DNA of 64,000 nt from positions 27,565,902 to 27,629,901 of the forward strand of contig CM075760.1 of the NCBI GenBank assembly GCA_037974335.1, written 5' to 3'. A model generated the notes under the pieces. That model ran no database searches. It saw only the letters and a program-made list of their open reading frames with translations, and was not told where the DNA came from. The DNA comes from Prionace glauca. Taxonomy: Eukaryota; Chordata; Chondrichthyes; Carcharhiniformes; Carcharhinidae. Within the stretch, counting starts at the first letter, position 1; every line of letters begins with the position of its first letter. Made by a program: the position numbers and the translations under genes. Positions 22,690 to 32,871 of this stretch are shown in pieces.

Positions 22690-22905
22690 TAATTGATCCA
22701 GTGATCCAGAGGCCCAGGGCAATGATGTGAGGACGGGGAATTAAGTCGGGCCCTTCCCGCAGGTAGATTTTGAATTCTATTGATAAATCTGGAATGGATA
22801 GTAATTGCGATCATTGGAACCGCTCTGATTCCCCAATGGAGGAAATCTGCCATCGATACATTGTCTCACAAGGATATAACTGCAGACTGAATGCAAAATA
22901 GCTGA
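22680..22905 (+). mobile_element. SINE family 2
   Basis: The text 'tgatccagtgatccagaggc', 'gattttgaattctattgata' and 'ggaaatctgccatcgataca' follows the family-2 order in sense. It was present before the flank duplication (compare 13154-13310). Confidence 0.65.
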
Positions 22906-23632
22906 CTCTTTAATATCTTCAGAAGTGTCCTCGAAAACCAGTCAATTTAAAGGAATTTGGGACAGGCAAAGAGTGTTGGTCTTTCCAAACAAACATCCCA
23001 TGGAAAGATAAAAGGAGATAAAATATAAATGTGCATGCTCAAATATAACAGCATGTATCATCTCTCTGAGCCATTTTTCAGTCTACCTGTGATTATTTCT
23101 GTCCGTCCATCACAATATCCTGATGTGTTGGAAAAATCATCATTGTTGTTAATTGGGTGCCAGAGAAGGTGGAAAATAATCCTTTCTTTAGAGATGGGAA
23201 AACATCATCTAGATTTATAACTTCCAAAAATTCAAGTGCCTCCAGTACTGTTGCTGGGTAGATTTGTTTATAAATAGACCTTACTGACAACATGCAGGGT
23301 TTTAAGTTGGCTTGGAGCCAAGCGGTCAGTTCTGATGAAACTGATCTTTGATCTATTGCACAAACAGCCCCAGATGTTTCCTGTCAATAACTTTGAGCAT
23401 TTGACAGCAGCCTGGATTGCTGCCAAACACTGTATGGGACAGATTAGCGTGAAGCTGAATGGACAAAATGGGATTCAGACATTTAAACAGTAAATGTTTC
23501 ATTCCCACAATTTAAATCGCAATCATTCTAATCAAATATTTTCATTCAGTGTCCTGTTCATTACCTGAGTAAATACTATGTCAAACAATAAAGTGACCGG
23601 ATGATTTTTTTCATTTGTATAGTTTCCGAGTA

Positions 23633-23814
23633 AATTTCATTCCAATAATTAAAGTCTGTTTATTAATCACTTCATGAAATGGGAGAGAGGGATGTTGTTG
23701 GGCCCAGTTCCCCAGCGAAGTAAAATCGGTGCAATGACATGAAATAATATTAAAACAACATCATAAAACTGACATGAACACCGGGGATTCCTGGAATATT
23801 CTGAAAGTTCTGCA
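23633..23814 (+). repeat. Partner arm of the inverted duplicate
   Basis: This arm lies in the VH upstream flank. Its direct counterpart in copy A (about 14065-14260) is far more diverged than the inverted copy at 21384-21565, so the inverted copy arose after the flank duplication. Confidence 0.9.
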
Positions 23815-24709
23815 TCCTATTGAAACAGCAGCGTGTCTTGTACCTGATTAGCACCGTGTTCTATTGTACAGTATAATCTGATTTCTGTTATTGAAGAGTT
23901 CCTCTCATAGCTGCCAATGAGTGGACAAATGATCAGTTCATAACCTGATTCAATGGAAGATAAAACATTTATTCTTGTGATATTGTGCAATGTGCCGCAA
24001 AGTCCTGATATCCTGTGTTCCCAATACCAGTGTATGTTAGACAGCCGGTGGCCAATAGAGTGAGTTGCAATGACTTGGATGCTGAAGGAGAACTTTAATG
24101 ATCTCAGTGTCCGTTCCGATTCATTAACTTCTCCGTCAAAAATCAATTTAATGTTTCTCTATCAACTCACTATTTAATTATTAGGTTAGGGTTCTCATTA
24201 TTTTCAAAGGCCTGTCTTCGAGATTGGGACAGTTTGAAAATATAAGGAGAAACATTGTATTGTGTGAGAGTTTCTTCTCATCTCCAAACCCAAATTGTAC
24301 AGTGATAGCCATCCACACTGTATATAGAATCACTTTGTATATTCTACATATTTAATTACAGAAATCGATGGTATTTCTTCTGATAAAATGTGCTTTATTA
24401 TTGTAATGTGGCAGAGACACGGAATTGTTGAAAAATTGTCTAATGTTACAAAATGTTAGTTCATCATTTTTAGATTTATTTTCTTGTTGGGGGTGTGGTA
24501 ATAAAATCACCATATTTACAATGGAATGAGTTATTTTAAAAGTAAAGAGATGATGAACTGTAACATCACCATCAGAAATAATGGGGACAATACAATGAAC
24601 ATTTCAGCCAAACAAATATCCCGATACAGATAAAATGCCCATTTTAATATTAATCTATTGTAAATCTCCGAGTCCATTCTGTTGGGGGTGTGGAAGGTGG
24701 GACGTGGAT

Positions 24710-24751
24710 CCAGGCGCCGCCTCCAGCAGGGAATCAACAGGCGGCGCCTGG
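24710..24751. promoter_or_regulatory. Perfect 13-bp GC-rich inverted repeat upstream of the VH TATA box
   Basis: CCAGGCGCCGCCT at 24710-24722 is matched by its exact complement AGGCGGCGCCTGG at 24739-24751 around a 16-base loop. It lies about 20 bp upstream of the TATA palindrome in an otherwise AT-rich flank. It could be a protein-binding site or a stem in DNA or RNA. I saw no classical ATGCAAAT octamer in this promoter. Confidence 0.8.
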
Positions 24752-24771
24752 AAAGCCGCCTCCTTCTGCCG

Positions 24772-24785
24772 GGTATTTAAATACC
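24772..24785 (+). promoter_or_regulatory. TATA-like palindrome of the VH promoter
   Basis: GGTATTTAAATACC is a perfect 14-bp palindrome that holds a TATA-like core. It lies 88 bp before the leader ATG, a suitable distance for a VH core promoter with a short 5' UTR. Confidence 0.7.
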
Positions 24786-24872
24786 GCTCACTGGGACCGG
24801 AATCCAACAGTCCGGGAGCTGGTTTGTTCACTGAGTTCCTGACACAACCATTTCCCCCAAATCACCAGAAAG

Positions 24873-24918
24873 ATGAGGTCGGCCATTTCTCTCAGTTTGT
24901 TGCTGACTTTCTTATCTG
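24873..24918 (+). CDS. IGHV: IgM heavy chain leader exon
   Basis: This exon encodes MRSAISLSLLLTFLSG, the signal peptide that sends the heavy chain to the ER. It has a basic residue, a hydrophobic core and a small-residue end. The ATG is preceded by a purine-rich 'agaaag', and the exon ends at a good donor ('ctg|gtgagt') in phase 1. It joins the V exon at 25051 across a 132-bp intron, the usual short leader intron. The split codon completes as Gly. Confidence is high because leader, intron, V and RSS all fit. Confidence 0.95.
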
Positions 24919-25050
24919 GTGAGTATTTTTTTATGATTGTTCAAGTCTCTCACTGTTACTGTCTCAGTGTTAGTGTCTCTCTGGAATGTTCCAGACTCAG
25001 CAATCATTTCACTAAGATTAATCCCCGGTGTTTTTGATCTATTTTTACAG

Positions 25051-25355
25051 GTGTCCAGTCGGAGATTGTGTTGACCCAGCCAGAGGCAGAGACCCGGCGT
25101 CCCGGAGGCTCCCTGAAACTGACCTGTAAAACCAGCGGGTTCGATCTTGGCAATGCCTGGATGGGTTGGATCCGGCAGGTTCCCGGACAGGGCCTGGAGT
25201 GGCTGGTTTACTACTATAACTCCGGCAGCAGCTACTACGCGCCATCAATTAAGGGTCGATTTACTGCGTCCAAAGACACTTCAAACAACATCTTCTCTTT
25301 GGACATGAGGAGCCTAAAGATCGAAGACACGGCCATCTATTACTGTGCAAGACAA
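25051..25355 (+). CDS. IGHV: IgM VH gene segment (germline, unrearranged)
   Basis: This is the variable domain of an IgM heavy chain and forms the antigen-binding site after joining to D and J. The exon opens after 'tttttacag' with VQS, and the mature chain starts near [10 protein letters not shown]. Framework landmarks are in place: the first Cys in [10 protein letters not shown], Trp in [22 protein letters not shown] in FR3, and the second Cys in [13 protein letters not shown]1 (GFDLGNAW) and CDR2 (YYNSGSS) are ordinary lengths. There is no stop or frameshift. It is followed at once by a 23-spacer RSS, so it is in germline, not pre-joined, form. It is the only intact V in the window, as expected of an elasmobranch cluster. 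Confidence 0.97.
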
Positions 25356-25394
25356 CACAGCGAGAGGATCCAGGGCTGCACCCGGACAAGAACA
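25356..25394 (+). promoter_or_regulatory. VH recombination signal, 23-bp spacer
   Basis: Heptamer CACAGCG (25356-25362), 23-base spacer, nonamer ACAAGAACA (25386-25394). Heptamer position 6 and the nonamer differ slightly from the best consensus. Under the 12/23 rule it pairs with the 12-spacer signal 5' of D1 or D2. Confidence 0.95.
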
Positions 25395-25742
25395 GCCCGA
25401 CAGGGGATTCCGCAACTTCCATCATAACCTGAAGGTCAGTATCTGTTTTAAATGCAATATGATCGAGGGTGGTCAGAAACAAACTATAATCGTGATTTAA
25501 ATAAAAGTAACACAGAAAGCATTTAACAGTAAATCTTCCCAAACTCACCGATATAACTGGTGAGCTTTTCACTGACTTTCTATTCATTGTAGTTTCAGCA
25601 AGTACCACACACGATATATTACCCTTTTTAATGTTTATGATAGATTGTGTTATATAAACAGTCGCCTCCATTTTACATTAGAGCGAAATTAATGGTCCAT
25701 TTACCGTGAATATTGAACAGCAGGACTGAACAGAGTGAGTGC
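25395..25742. other. V-D1 spacer
   Basis: No gene or repeat. This is the short V-D1 spacer of about 350 bp between signals, typical of compact clusters. Confidence 0.7.
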
Positions 25743-25823
25743 AGTTTTTGTATGGGTGTGTGTCACTGTGATATACTATGGGAGTCACAGTGCTGAGAAA
25801 AGCGCCATCCTCATACAAAAACC
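25743..25823 (+). CDS. IGHD: IgH D1 segment with 12-bp and 22-bp spacer signals
   Basis: The coding core ATATACTATGGGAGT occupies 25771-25785. 5' signal: nonamer AGTTTTTGT (25743-25751), 12-base spacer, heptamer CACTGTG (25764-25770). 3' signal: heptamer CACAGTG (25786-25792), 22-base spacer, nonamer ACAAAAACC (25815-25823). The core adds CDR3 residues in any frame. The signals let D1 join V on its left and D2 on its right. The 22-base spacer is one short of canonical, which agrees with what I recall of elasmobranch D1 segments. Confidence 0.93.
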
Positions 25824-26132
25824 TCAGAAAAGGACGTTGCTTAAATTTGTGACCAATGCCATTGCCGAATGCCAAAGTAAATGAGTGTTCAACAGAATAA
25901 TACTTAGAAACAACATTGTTTCTTTTTAAGATGTAAAATGCTTCAATTTTATTGTTATTGATTTACACGCTGAATGTGCACAGAGAATGTAAAAGTTTCT
26001 AACCCCCTTTATCAATATCATGACCAGTAAAAATTGAAATATCTCACTGAGTCACCCTTAACGAGCTGGAAACAGGCTTTTGAAATAGCAGTGAAATTAA
26101 CTGTCTGTATTTTACAGTTAACAGTCCGCCTC
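25824..26132. other. D1-D2 spacer
   Basis: AT-rich spacer with no feature seen. Confidence 0.6.
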
Positions 26133-26200
26133 AGTATTTGTCATGCTGTGTCTCACTGTGATTACTGGATGGCACAGCAGTTACTGTCAATACAAAAACC
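26133..26200 (+). CDS. IGHD: IgH D2 segment with two 12-bp spacer signals
   Basis: The core ATTACTGGATGG spans 26161-26172. 5' signal: nonamer AGTATTTGT (26133-26141), 12-base spacer, heptamer CACTGTG (26154-26160). 3' signal: heptamer CACAGCA (26173-26179), 12-base spacer, nonamer ACAAAAACC (26192-26200). With 12-bp spacers on both sides it can accept V or D1 at the left and the 23-spacer J at the right. Both D segments can therefore be used in one receptor. Confidence 0.93.
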
Positions 26201-26525
26201 CCTCAGCACTGATTGACTGAAACTGGATCAGTGTCACTTTTAAATCCCAACTGTAATCACAGTACAGTATTATTTATGTCCAGCACTGACCACATGACAA
26301 GAATAAACATGGAAAATCTTGATAATTACTCAATTATCGATGTGTGTTTTCAACAACATGTTCACGTGTCACTCTGTGAAATATAAAACTTTAGGTTCAT
26401 TTATGAATGTCAAATGGTATCCAGAAATACAATTATAATTTAATGAATATTAATTGATTTTGCTTTTCCTTGGATTTGTGAATATTTAAAATAATGGTGA
26501 TTTTGTGTCTATTTTGTGCAGGGAC

Positions 26526-26564
26526 GGTTATTGTATGACACAGCCTACGGAATGTGACACTGTG
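26526..26564 (+). promoter_or_regulatory. JH recombination signal, 23-bp spacer
   Basis: Nonamer GGTTATTGT (26526-26534), 23-base spacer, heptamer CACTGTG (26558-26564). It completes a set that obeys the 12/23 rule at every step (V 23, D1 12/22, D2 12/12, J 23). Confidence 0.95.
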
Positions 26565-26612
26565 ACTACTTTGATTACTGGGGACAAGGGACCATGGTGA
26601 CGGTGACGACAG
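26565..26612 (+). CDS. IGHJ: IgM JH segment
   Basis: Codes YFDYWGQGTMVTVTT plus one base, including the J motif WGQG and the FR4 strand. It ends in a consensus donor ('cgacag|gtaagaa') in phase 1, which matches the phase of C1. One J only, immediately after its RSS. It supplies the end of CDR3 and FR4 after D-J joining. Confidence 0.96.
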
Positions 26613-26879
26613 GTAAGAACCATCCACTTATTGAGAATTGGTTTACATGTGTCTTTGTTTTATATTTTTATCTGTACCAATAATCCATATGGTAACATAA
26701 ATGTGAGTTTGGTGGATTCTCGGTTGAGAATTGTTACAATGTTTCCTGTGATTCTGCTGCAAAGGGGTTTTAGAATTCCGCTCTTTCTGGACAGTAGGTG
26801 CTGCTGAGGGATTCAATCCCAAATTGTCGGGATTTTGCGTTTATCTGTTGAGGTTATTGTGTGGTTGGGTTACTTTAAA

Positions 26880-28000
26880 ATCCGAATGTCTGTTATACAA
26901 TTCAGCGTTTCTGCAGCGTTTAATCTCGGTGACATCTAGTGGCTGCGGTTTGTACCATCTACTGCACAAGTGTTTGAAATTTGTACCAAAAAATTAAAAC
27001 AATCTAAAATTTCTATATTTATCCAGTGAAAATGTTACACTCACTCACAATGCTGGTGCTGCTGTGCAATAATTTCTGCTTATTCTAAACATGAATTAGT
27101 TTGGTGATGGGCGAATTGGCTGGAATTTACATTAAACATTTCTGTAAATGTTATATTTGATTCTGTTGAGAGTGTTTGTAGAATTGAGCTGCTTCCGCAT
27201 GAAGCGGGGTTCAGTCTCTCTGTGATGCGTTTTTTTTTTCTGGTGAGGAGATTATGTATCTGGGTGACTTTAAATACGTAAAATTTGTGAATTAATTTGG
27301 TATTTCTGCATTGTTTGAGCTCAGTGACACTGAGCTGTTACACGTTTTGTGATTGAATATGAACATTCTGCGGGTCGCAACTGCTTGATGCATGACTGCT
27401 GGGAGAAATAAAGCAGGCTTTATTGTATTTGTATGTTTAAAATCTTTAGTCATAACGGCTTAAGCCGCTCGTTCAGAACATAGTTTGTCACTGCATTCAG
27501 ATTTTGGGGTATCGGCAATGTTTAATCTCGGTGGCATTTGATGGCTGGAACTTTTACCATCCAAATGTTTAAATATGTTTGAAATATGACCCAATATGAA
27601 TAAAATGTGATAAAGTTTCAACGCTAATTTGTTGGACAAATTCCACGTCCTCTCAATGCTATTGCTATTATTCTAGATTTCTGTTTAGTTTAATAATTGA
27701 TTAACAGCTGGTTTGCTAGATTCGATATTGAGATTTATTTTGCAATGTTACATTTGATTCTGTTGAATGGATAATTGATCTGTTTTTCTGTGAAGCGGAT
27801 TCATTCCCTCATTGATGTGTTTTGTTGTGTTTCTGCTGAGGAGATTCTGTGGTGCAGTCACTGTGAATGTCTAAAATTTGTGCAGTGGTTTGGCTTTGTG
27901 GCATTATTTCTGTGTTGTTTAAATAGTGTATAACGGTGCCGTTGAGAGTTTAGATCTTTTCTGGTTGAACAGAAACAATCTTTGAGTTTGAAAATTCTTG
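26880..28000. repeat. Tandem duplication of about 590 bp in the J-C1 intron
   Basis: Matching blocks: 'gtttaatctcggtgacatct' (about 26920) with 'gtttaatctcggtggcattt' (about 27517); 'gtgatgcgtttttt' and 'ctggtgaggagatta' (about 27225) with 'gatgtgttttgttgtg' and 'ctgctgaggagattc' (about 27815). The units have diverged moderately, with a few conserved runs. Confidence 0.7.
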
Positions 28001-28804
28001 TAGGGAGAAAACAAGCAGGTTGGGGGGAAAGAACACCTAAAAGATATCACAGCATTTTTAGAAATTTTAAATAACGTTTACAAATTCAAGTGAGTCATGA
28101 CTTACAACGCTCATTCGGACACTTAGTCTTTGCTGCAATCACAAACTTCCCATGAACAAGTTTAATAGTAAAATTAATGTAAATCAAAGTATTATTATTC
28201 GGTAATTTAACTCCATATTCACCACAGATTATTTTATATTAATAATTTAGCAATAATCCCCTTTAATAGTTCTGTTGTGTATTTCACACAATTAACATGA
28301 CCAGAACATTTTCCAGACTGGAAATATTTTGTGACAATTCAGAAGCTATTTCAATAATAACCTGCTGTTTTCACAGCCGTGCTCAGTTGAACAAGATACT
28401 TTGCATTAATCGGTATATCCCAGATTAAGTTCGCATTTACTGGAATACGAGTTTTGCAGAATAATTTCCTTTTTGGAATTTTTTGTATCCGATTATTAAT
28501 TTTTTTTCTATGCAATTGGAACCAGATTATCCGTTCTAAGTATTTTTTTAAGTTAGATACCGAGATAATTAATTACTTATCGTATCTCAAAATTTGTGAA
28601 ATTGTTTAGTGTTCCTCAATTGTTTTTGCATTGTTTACGCTCAGTGAAACTGAACAGTTCTGGCTAAATGAAAATAAAATTGCCTTTGAATATTCTTGTA
28701 GGGATAAAGCAGAAATGTTTCGGAAAATACAATAAATATATGTTAGGGCATTTTATTCATGTTAACTAATGGTTACATAGTAAAATAAAACATGAATTAC
28801 AATT

Positions 28805-29075
28805 CACTGTACCTCTGTTAGGGACATTACACTGCCCTGAATCTGTTATATTCGAAGTCCTCATTTTCAGAAAAATAATTGCTCAGTTTTTGTAATTTGA
28901 GACAGTCAGGGAGAAATAGTTAAAAGGCAAAGGGAGTTTTAAAATGAACATCAGGTTAATTTAAAATGTTTGTTGATTTTTTCACTGTTGTAATTTGACC
29001 TTTGATCAATTAGAATCAAACAGTTTATAAAAATTTGACAGACTGAACACAGTTTTCTGACAGATGAAATTCGCT
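28805..29075. repeat. Dispersed intron duplicate, first copy
   Basis: It begins 'tcactgtacctctgttaggg' and includes 'cctgaatctgttat', 'gaccttgatcaatt'-like text and 'acagactgaacacag'. It matches 30105-30410 in the same order. Confidence 0.7.
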
Positions 29076-30104
29076 GACACTCAAGTAAAATTGTTCAAAT
29101 GATTGTGTTTGAATTGTAGTAAAGTGTCAACAGAAACTGGCTACCGACTGACAATTAAATGCTTGAAATTCAAAAAGATTACTTTATAGGAAAATAATAT
29201 GATATTATAAATACTATAAAAATAATATTAGCTCAGCACTTAATAACATCATGTCTCCCATTAATGTTAAACACAGAATAAATGACAGAATGGAAGAATT
29301 CATACTAACTGAAGCTTATGTTTAATTCTTATTAAATATTATAATGAAGAAAAGGTTGAGACTTATATTCTGCATCGTGTTTTTAGCGTTACAGAGCATT
29401 TGAATCAATTATCGTCTTTATGTTTGCACTGTTTAATTCAGATCTTCTTTAATTAAACAATGTGTTCACTAATGAAGTTGTTATATGGGTGGCCTAAATT
29501 ATTAAATCTAGGAAGCAGTATTATTGATTTCAAACGGCCAGGCCGTTACAGTCTGGACAAAGTCAGAAATCTGCATTTTTAACTCGTTTGTTCGTTGTAA
29601 TAAGATATTTGTAGTAAAAGTGAAAAAGTAAAATATTACAATGTGATTAGATTTAAGTAAATGAATGACAGATGTTTGAATGTTTCCATTCAGTAATTTG
29701 AAATTATAGTTTAACATTGAGATTTAATTGTAACCTAATTATTTAACAATGTTGGGGACAGAAGCACGTTTTGAATGATTGAAAACTCATTTTATTACAG
29801 AGAACATATCAGCTGACAGGAGAACTAACTGACAATTAACAATTACTTAAAATGTAATATTAACGCTGATTAATTTAAAACAAAAGACCTTGAATATTGC
29901 ACTAGCGTGCAAAATATCATCAGTCTTAGAGAATATTTAATTGTATCAAAATGAATTCAAAAACAAAACATTTCTTTACTCAGCTGTGCTCGGCTCGATA
30001 AATTGTTTTGCCTTGATAATTTTGTTGATTACATTTAATTAAGAAATTAGATCCAATCAGGTAACGATTTTCAATGTAAATATTTCCCGGTTTGTTTAAT
30101 TCTT

Positions 30105-30410
30105 AGTGTGTCACTGTATCTCTGTTAGGGACATTGAACTGTTACTGTGTCACTGTATCTCTGATAGGGATATTGAACTGTCCTGAATCTGTTATTTTTG
30201 CTCATTTTCAGCGAAATTACATTTTTACACAATTTTCGCGAAGTGATACAGGCAGAGAGAAATAATTAAAAGTCGAGAGGAGTTCTGAATACCCGTTTAA
30301 TTTGAAATAGGTTATTGATTTTCTGTTGTAACTTGACTATTGATCAATGAGAACCCAACAGTTTGAAATTGACAGATTGAACAGATCTTTCTGCTGGGAA
30401 CTCGACTGTT
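30105..30410. repeat. Dispersed intron duplicate, second copy
   Basis: It parallels 28805-29075 and has an extra internal duplication: 'tgtcactgtatctctg' occurs twice, at about 30109 and 30147. The copies flank about 1 kb of AT-rich sequence. Confidence 0.7.
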
Positions 30411-30877
30411 GAACTGTTTGTGTCTGTTCTGTTTCAGGGCGTGTGGTCACTGTGTTGGGACCAGGAATCTCCCTGACTGGTTATAAATCTTTTGATTCCT
30501 TCTCCTGTACTGCAGGAAGTGAAATTTGATTTATTTCTTCAATGCACTTGTATCTGTGGGAAATGTGACTGTTTGACTCGGTGTCTCAGAAATTAAGTCC
30601 CTGAAGCATATTGTGTCCATCAGAGAAGCAGAAACATCAGACTGTAGAGGGAGAATTGGGTGATTTTTAAGCAGTGATGTACCGGCCTTGGGAATGTTCG
30701 ATGAACAAATACAAAGTGAGATTTACTATATTGTGCTCCGTACTGTTAGTTTGACAGTTGAAGGGTCAAATTCACTTGCATATTATTTTTAATCTTCTAA
30801 AGGCATTTTAGAAACATTTGCGGGGCCAGAATTTATAATCTCATTGTTCCTTCACAAAGTATTGATATGAAGCATCC

Positions 30878-31265
30878 TTGAACAACTGCAGTCCATATGC
30901 TGCAGGCATCCGCCCTGCTGTTAGGCAGGAAGTTCCAGGATTTTGACCCAGCGATTATGAATGAATTGAGATATTGTTTCAGGTCAGGATGGTGTGTGTT
31001 TTGGAGGGGAGCTTACAGGTTATTGTGTTTCAGATGTGGCTGCTGCCCTTGTCCTGTTAGGATGTAAAGGCAGCGGGTTTGGACAGTGTAATCTATGGAG
31101 CCTTGGTGAGTTGCTGCAGTGCATGTTGTATATAATACACACAGTGCTGACACTGCCTGTTAGTGATGGAGAGAGTGAATAGGGTGAATGAGGAGGTGGG
31201 TAATCTTGTGGGTGGCTTTGCCCTGGATTGTGTCAGATTGCGTGAGGTTTTACAAGTTTCTCTCA
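30878..31265 (-). mobile_element. LINE relic, antisense
   Basis: The text 'aggcaggaagttccaggatt', 'gcccttgtcctgttaggatg' and 'gagttgctgcagtgcatgtt' is the antisense LINE family of 11755-12465. No open frame. Confidence 0.65.
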
Positions 31266-31439
31266 TTGAGGAAAGAGGAAATTATTTAATTGTGAATGAC
31301 TTGTGAAAGATTTAAATGTTTTCCCAACCCGTGCCCCACAGTCCGTATTGTGCTCACTTGTCACTCCCACTTACTGTGTGAGTGGGTGAGTATGTGTGGA
31401 GTGAGGGTGCTTTTCCAGACTGAATCAGCCAGATAGAGA

Positions 31440-31965
31440 CTTACACACATCACACACTCTCACACACATAAATACACACATACAGATGCTCATATTCTCT
31501 CACACATACATACGCACACTTACTTTCTCTCTCATGTAAATATAAATACAGGCATACTCCCGCTCTCTCAATCAGTCTCTCACATCTCATGCACAAAAAC
31601 ACTCACACGCACACACCTCCACACACATTCTCTGTTACGCACACACACACGCACACACACACACACATTCTCTGTTACACACACACACACTTTGCTTCGA
31701 TCACACACACACATTGCACACATCTTTCTCTCTCACACACAATCCCGTGCACACTTCCACACACTCATGAACAGTTTATTTTGCTTTCCAATAGGTACAC
31801 TGCCCCCTCTTGCAAACGCAGCCCACTGTTTCACGCATGTGCAAACACAGTCTGTCACACACAGGCACCTCCACACACACATTCACCCCTCTCTCTATCA
31901 AACACACACCCAAACACACCTCACACACTTTCCACCTCACATATGTCAGAGAGACTGTCATTTAC
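31440..31965. repeat. CA-rich microsatellite block
   Basis: (CA)n, (ACAC)n and CT-rich runs with interruptions. The open frames across it are compositional. Confidence 0.9.
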
Positions 31966-31967
31966 AT

Positions 31968-32292
31968 CATAGAATAGAATCACGAGATCCTACAGTACAG
32001 AAGGAGGCCATTCAGCCCATCGAGTCCGCATCAACAGGAATCCCACCAAAGCCCTATCCCCATAACCACATGTGTTTACTCTAACTAGACCTCCTGAAAC
32101 TAAGGGGCAATTTCGCACGGCCAGTGCCCTGAACCCAAACGTCTTTGGACTGTGGGATGGAACAGGAGCACCCGAAGGAAACCCAAGCAGACACGGGGTG
32201 AACTTACTAACTCCATACACAATGACTCATATCGGGAATTGAACTGTGAGGCAGCAGCGTTAATCACTGTGCCACCTCGGCCACCCCCTCCC
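31968..32292 (-). mobile_element. SINE family 1, antisense, near full length
   Basis: The tail side is first ('gaatcacgagatcctacagt', 'gaggccattcagcccatcga'), then 'ggaaacccaagcagacacgg'. The tRNA-like head is last ('tgaggcagcagcgttaatca', 'ctgtgccacc'). One of the more complete family-1 copies here. Confidence 0.75.
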
Positions 32293-32399
32293 CCCTCCCC
32301 CGGTAACATTTGAATGAGGGTGGGATCGAGGAGCCCGAGTAAAACTCATGTGAATAAGTTTCAGCTGGAAATTCTTCTCTGGAGTCATATTTAGCACAA

Positions 32400-32595
32400 A
32401 GCAAGATGGTGATGGTTGTTGGAGGTCAAACATCTAAGCTGAGAAATCACTGCAGGAGTTCGGCAGGGGGCTGTTCTGGGTCCAACAATCTTCTATTGCT
32501 TCATCAATGACACATTCCATCCAACATGAGGTCAGAAGTAGGGATTTCCATGTGTTACACCGGACACAAAGACACAATCAATAAGAAGGGATCTG
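32400..32595 (+). mobile_element. LINE reverse transcriptase fragment, sense
   Basis: One frame reads GVRQGAVLGPTIFYCFINDTF-like text across about 32459-32521, the region just before the catalytic motif. It is the sense-strand counterpart of the antisense LINE family in this window. Broken on both sides. Confidence 0.65.
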
Positions 32596-32871
32596 GCTGA
32601 GACTAAGTCCGCCTGGCTCCCCAATACTGGTGTAAACTTGGTGTTTGATTCCTGTGTGATCCTAGTTTTGCTGGAAGCTTCCCTTCCAGCTCCCTCAGTC
32701 TGTCTATTTGTTCACTGATCCGTGTTTCTGAAAGAAAGGCCCCGACATTAAAGCAGCTGCCCGGTGATCTACACTGATTCCTGACTTTACACAGCCCTGT
32801 TACTGAAAGCTGATCAATGGAGAGAATCGGGGAAAGATCGATGGAGAGGGAGAGGAGGAGGTGGCTCACTG

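Larger units (their letters stand above)
22690..25310 (+). repeat. Segmental duplicate B of the IgM 5' flank (live copy)
   Basis: This is the counterpart of 13154-16475. It starts in the same family-2 SINE (22680-22900) and runs to the functional V exon. It lacks the later SINEs and V insertions of copy A. Conservation of long non-coding stretches between the copies argues for one block duplication, not for separate movement of V. Confidence 0.75.

Noticed and set aside
24635-24922. 95-codon frame across the VH promoter and leader
   Set aside because: It reads through the promoter in a different frame from the leader; the leader ATG at 24873 is well supported.
30448-30454. Isolated CACTGTG heptamer downstream of J that might mark another J or D
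   Set aside because: No nonamer at 12 or 23 bases and no J-like coding (no WGxG) after it.
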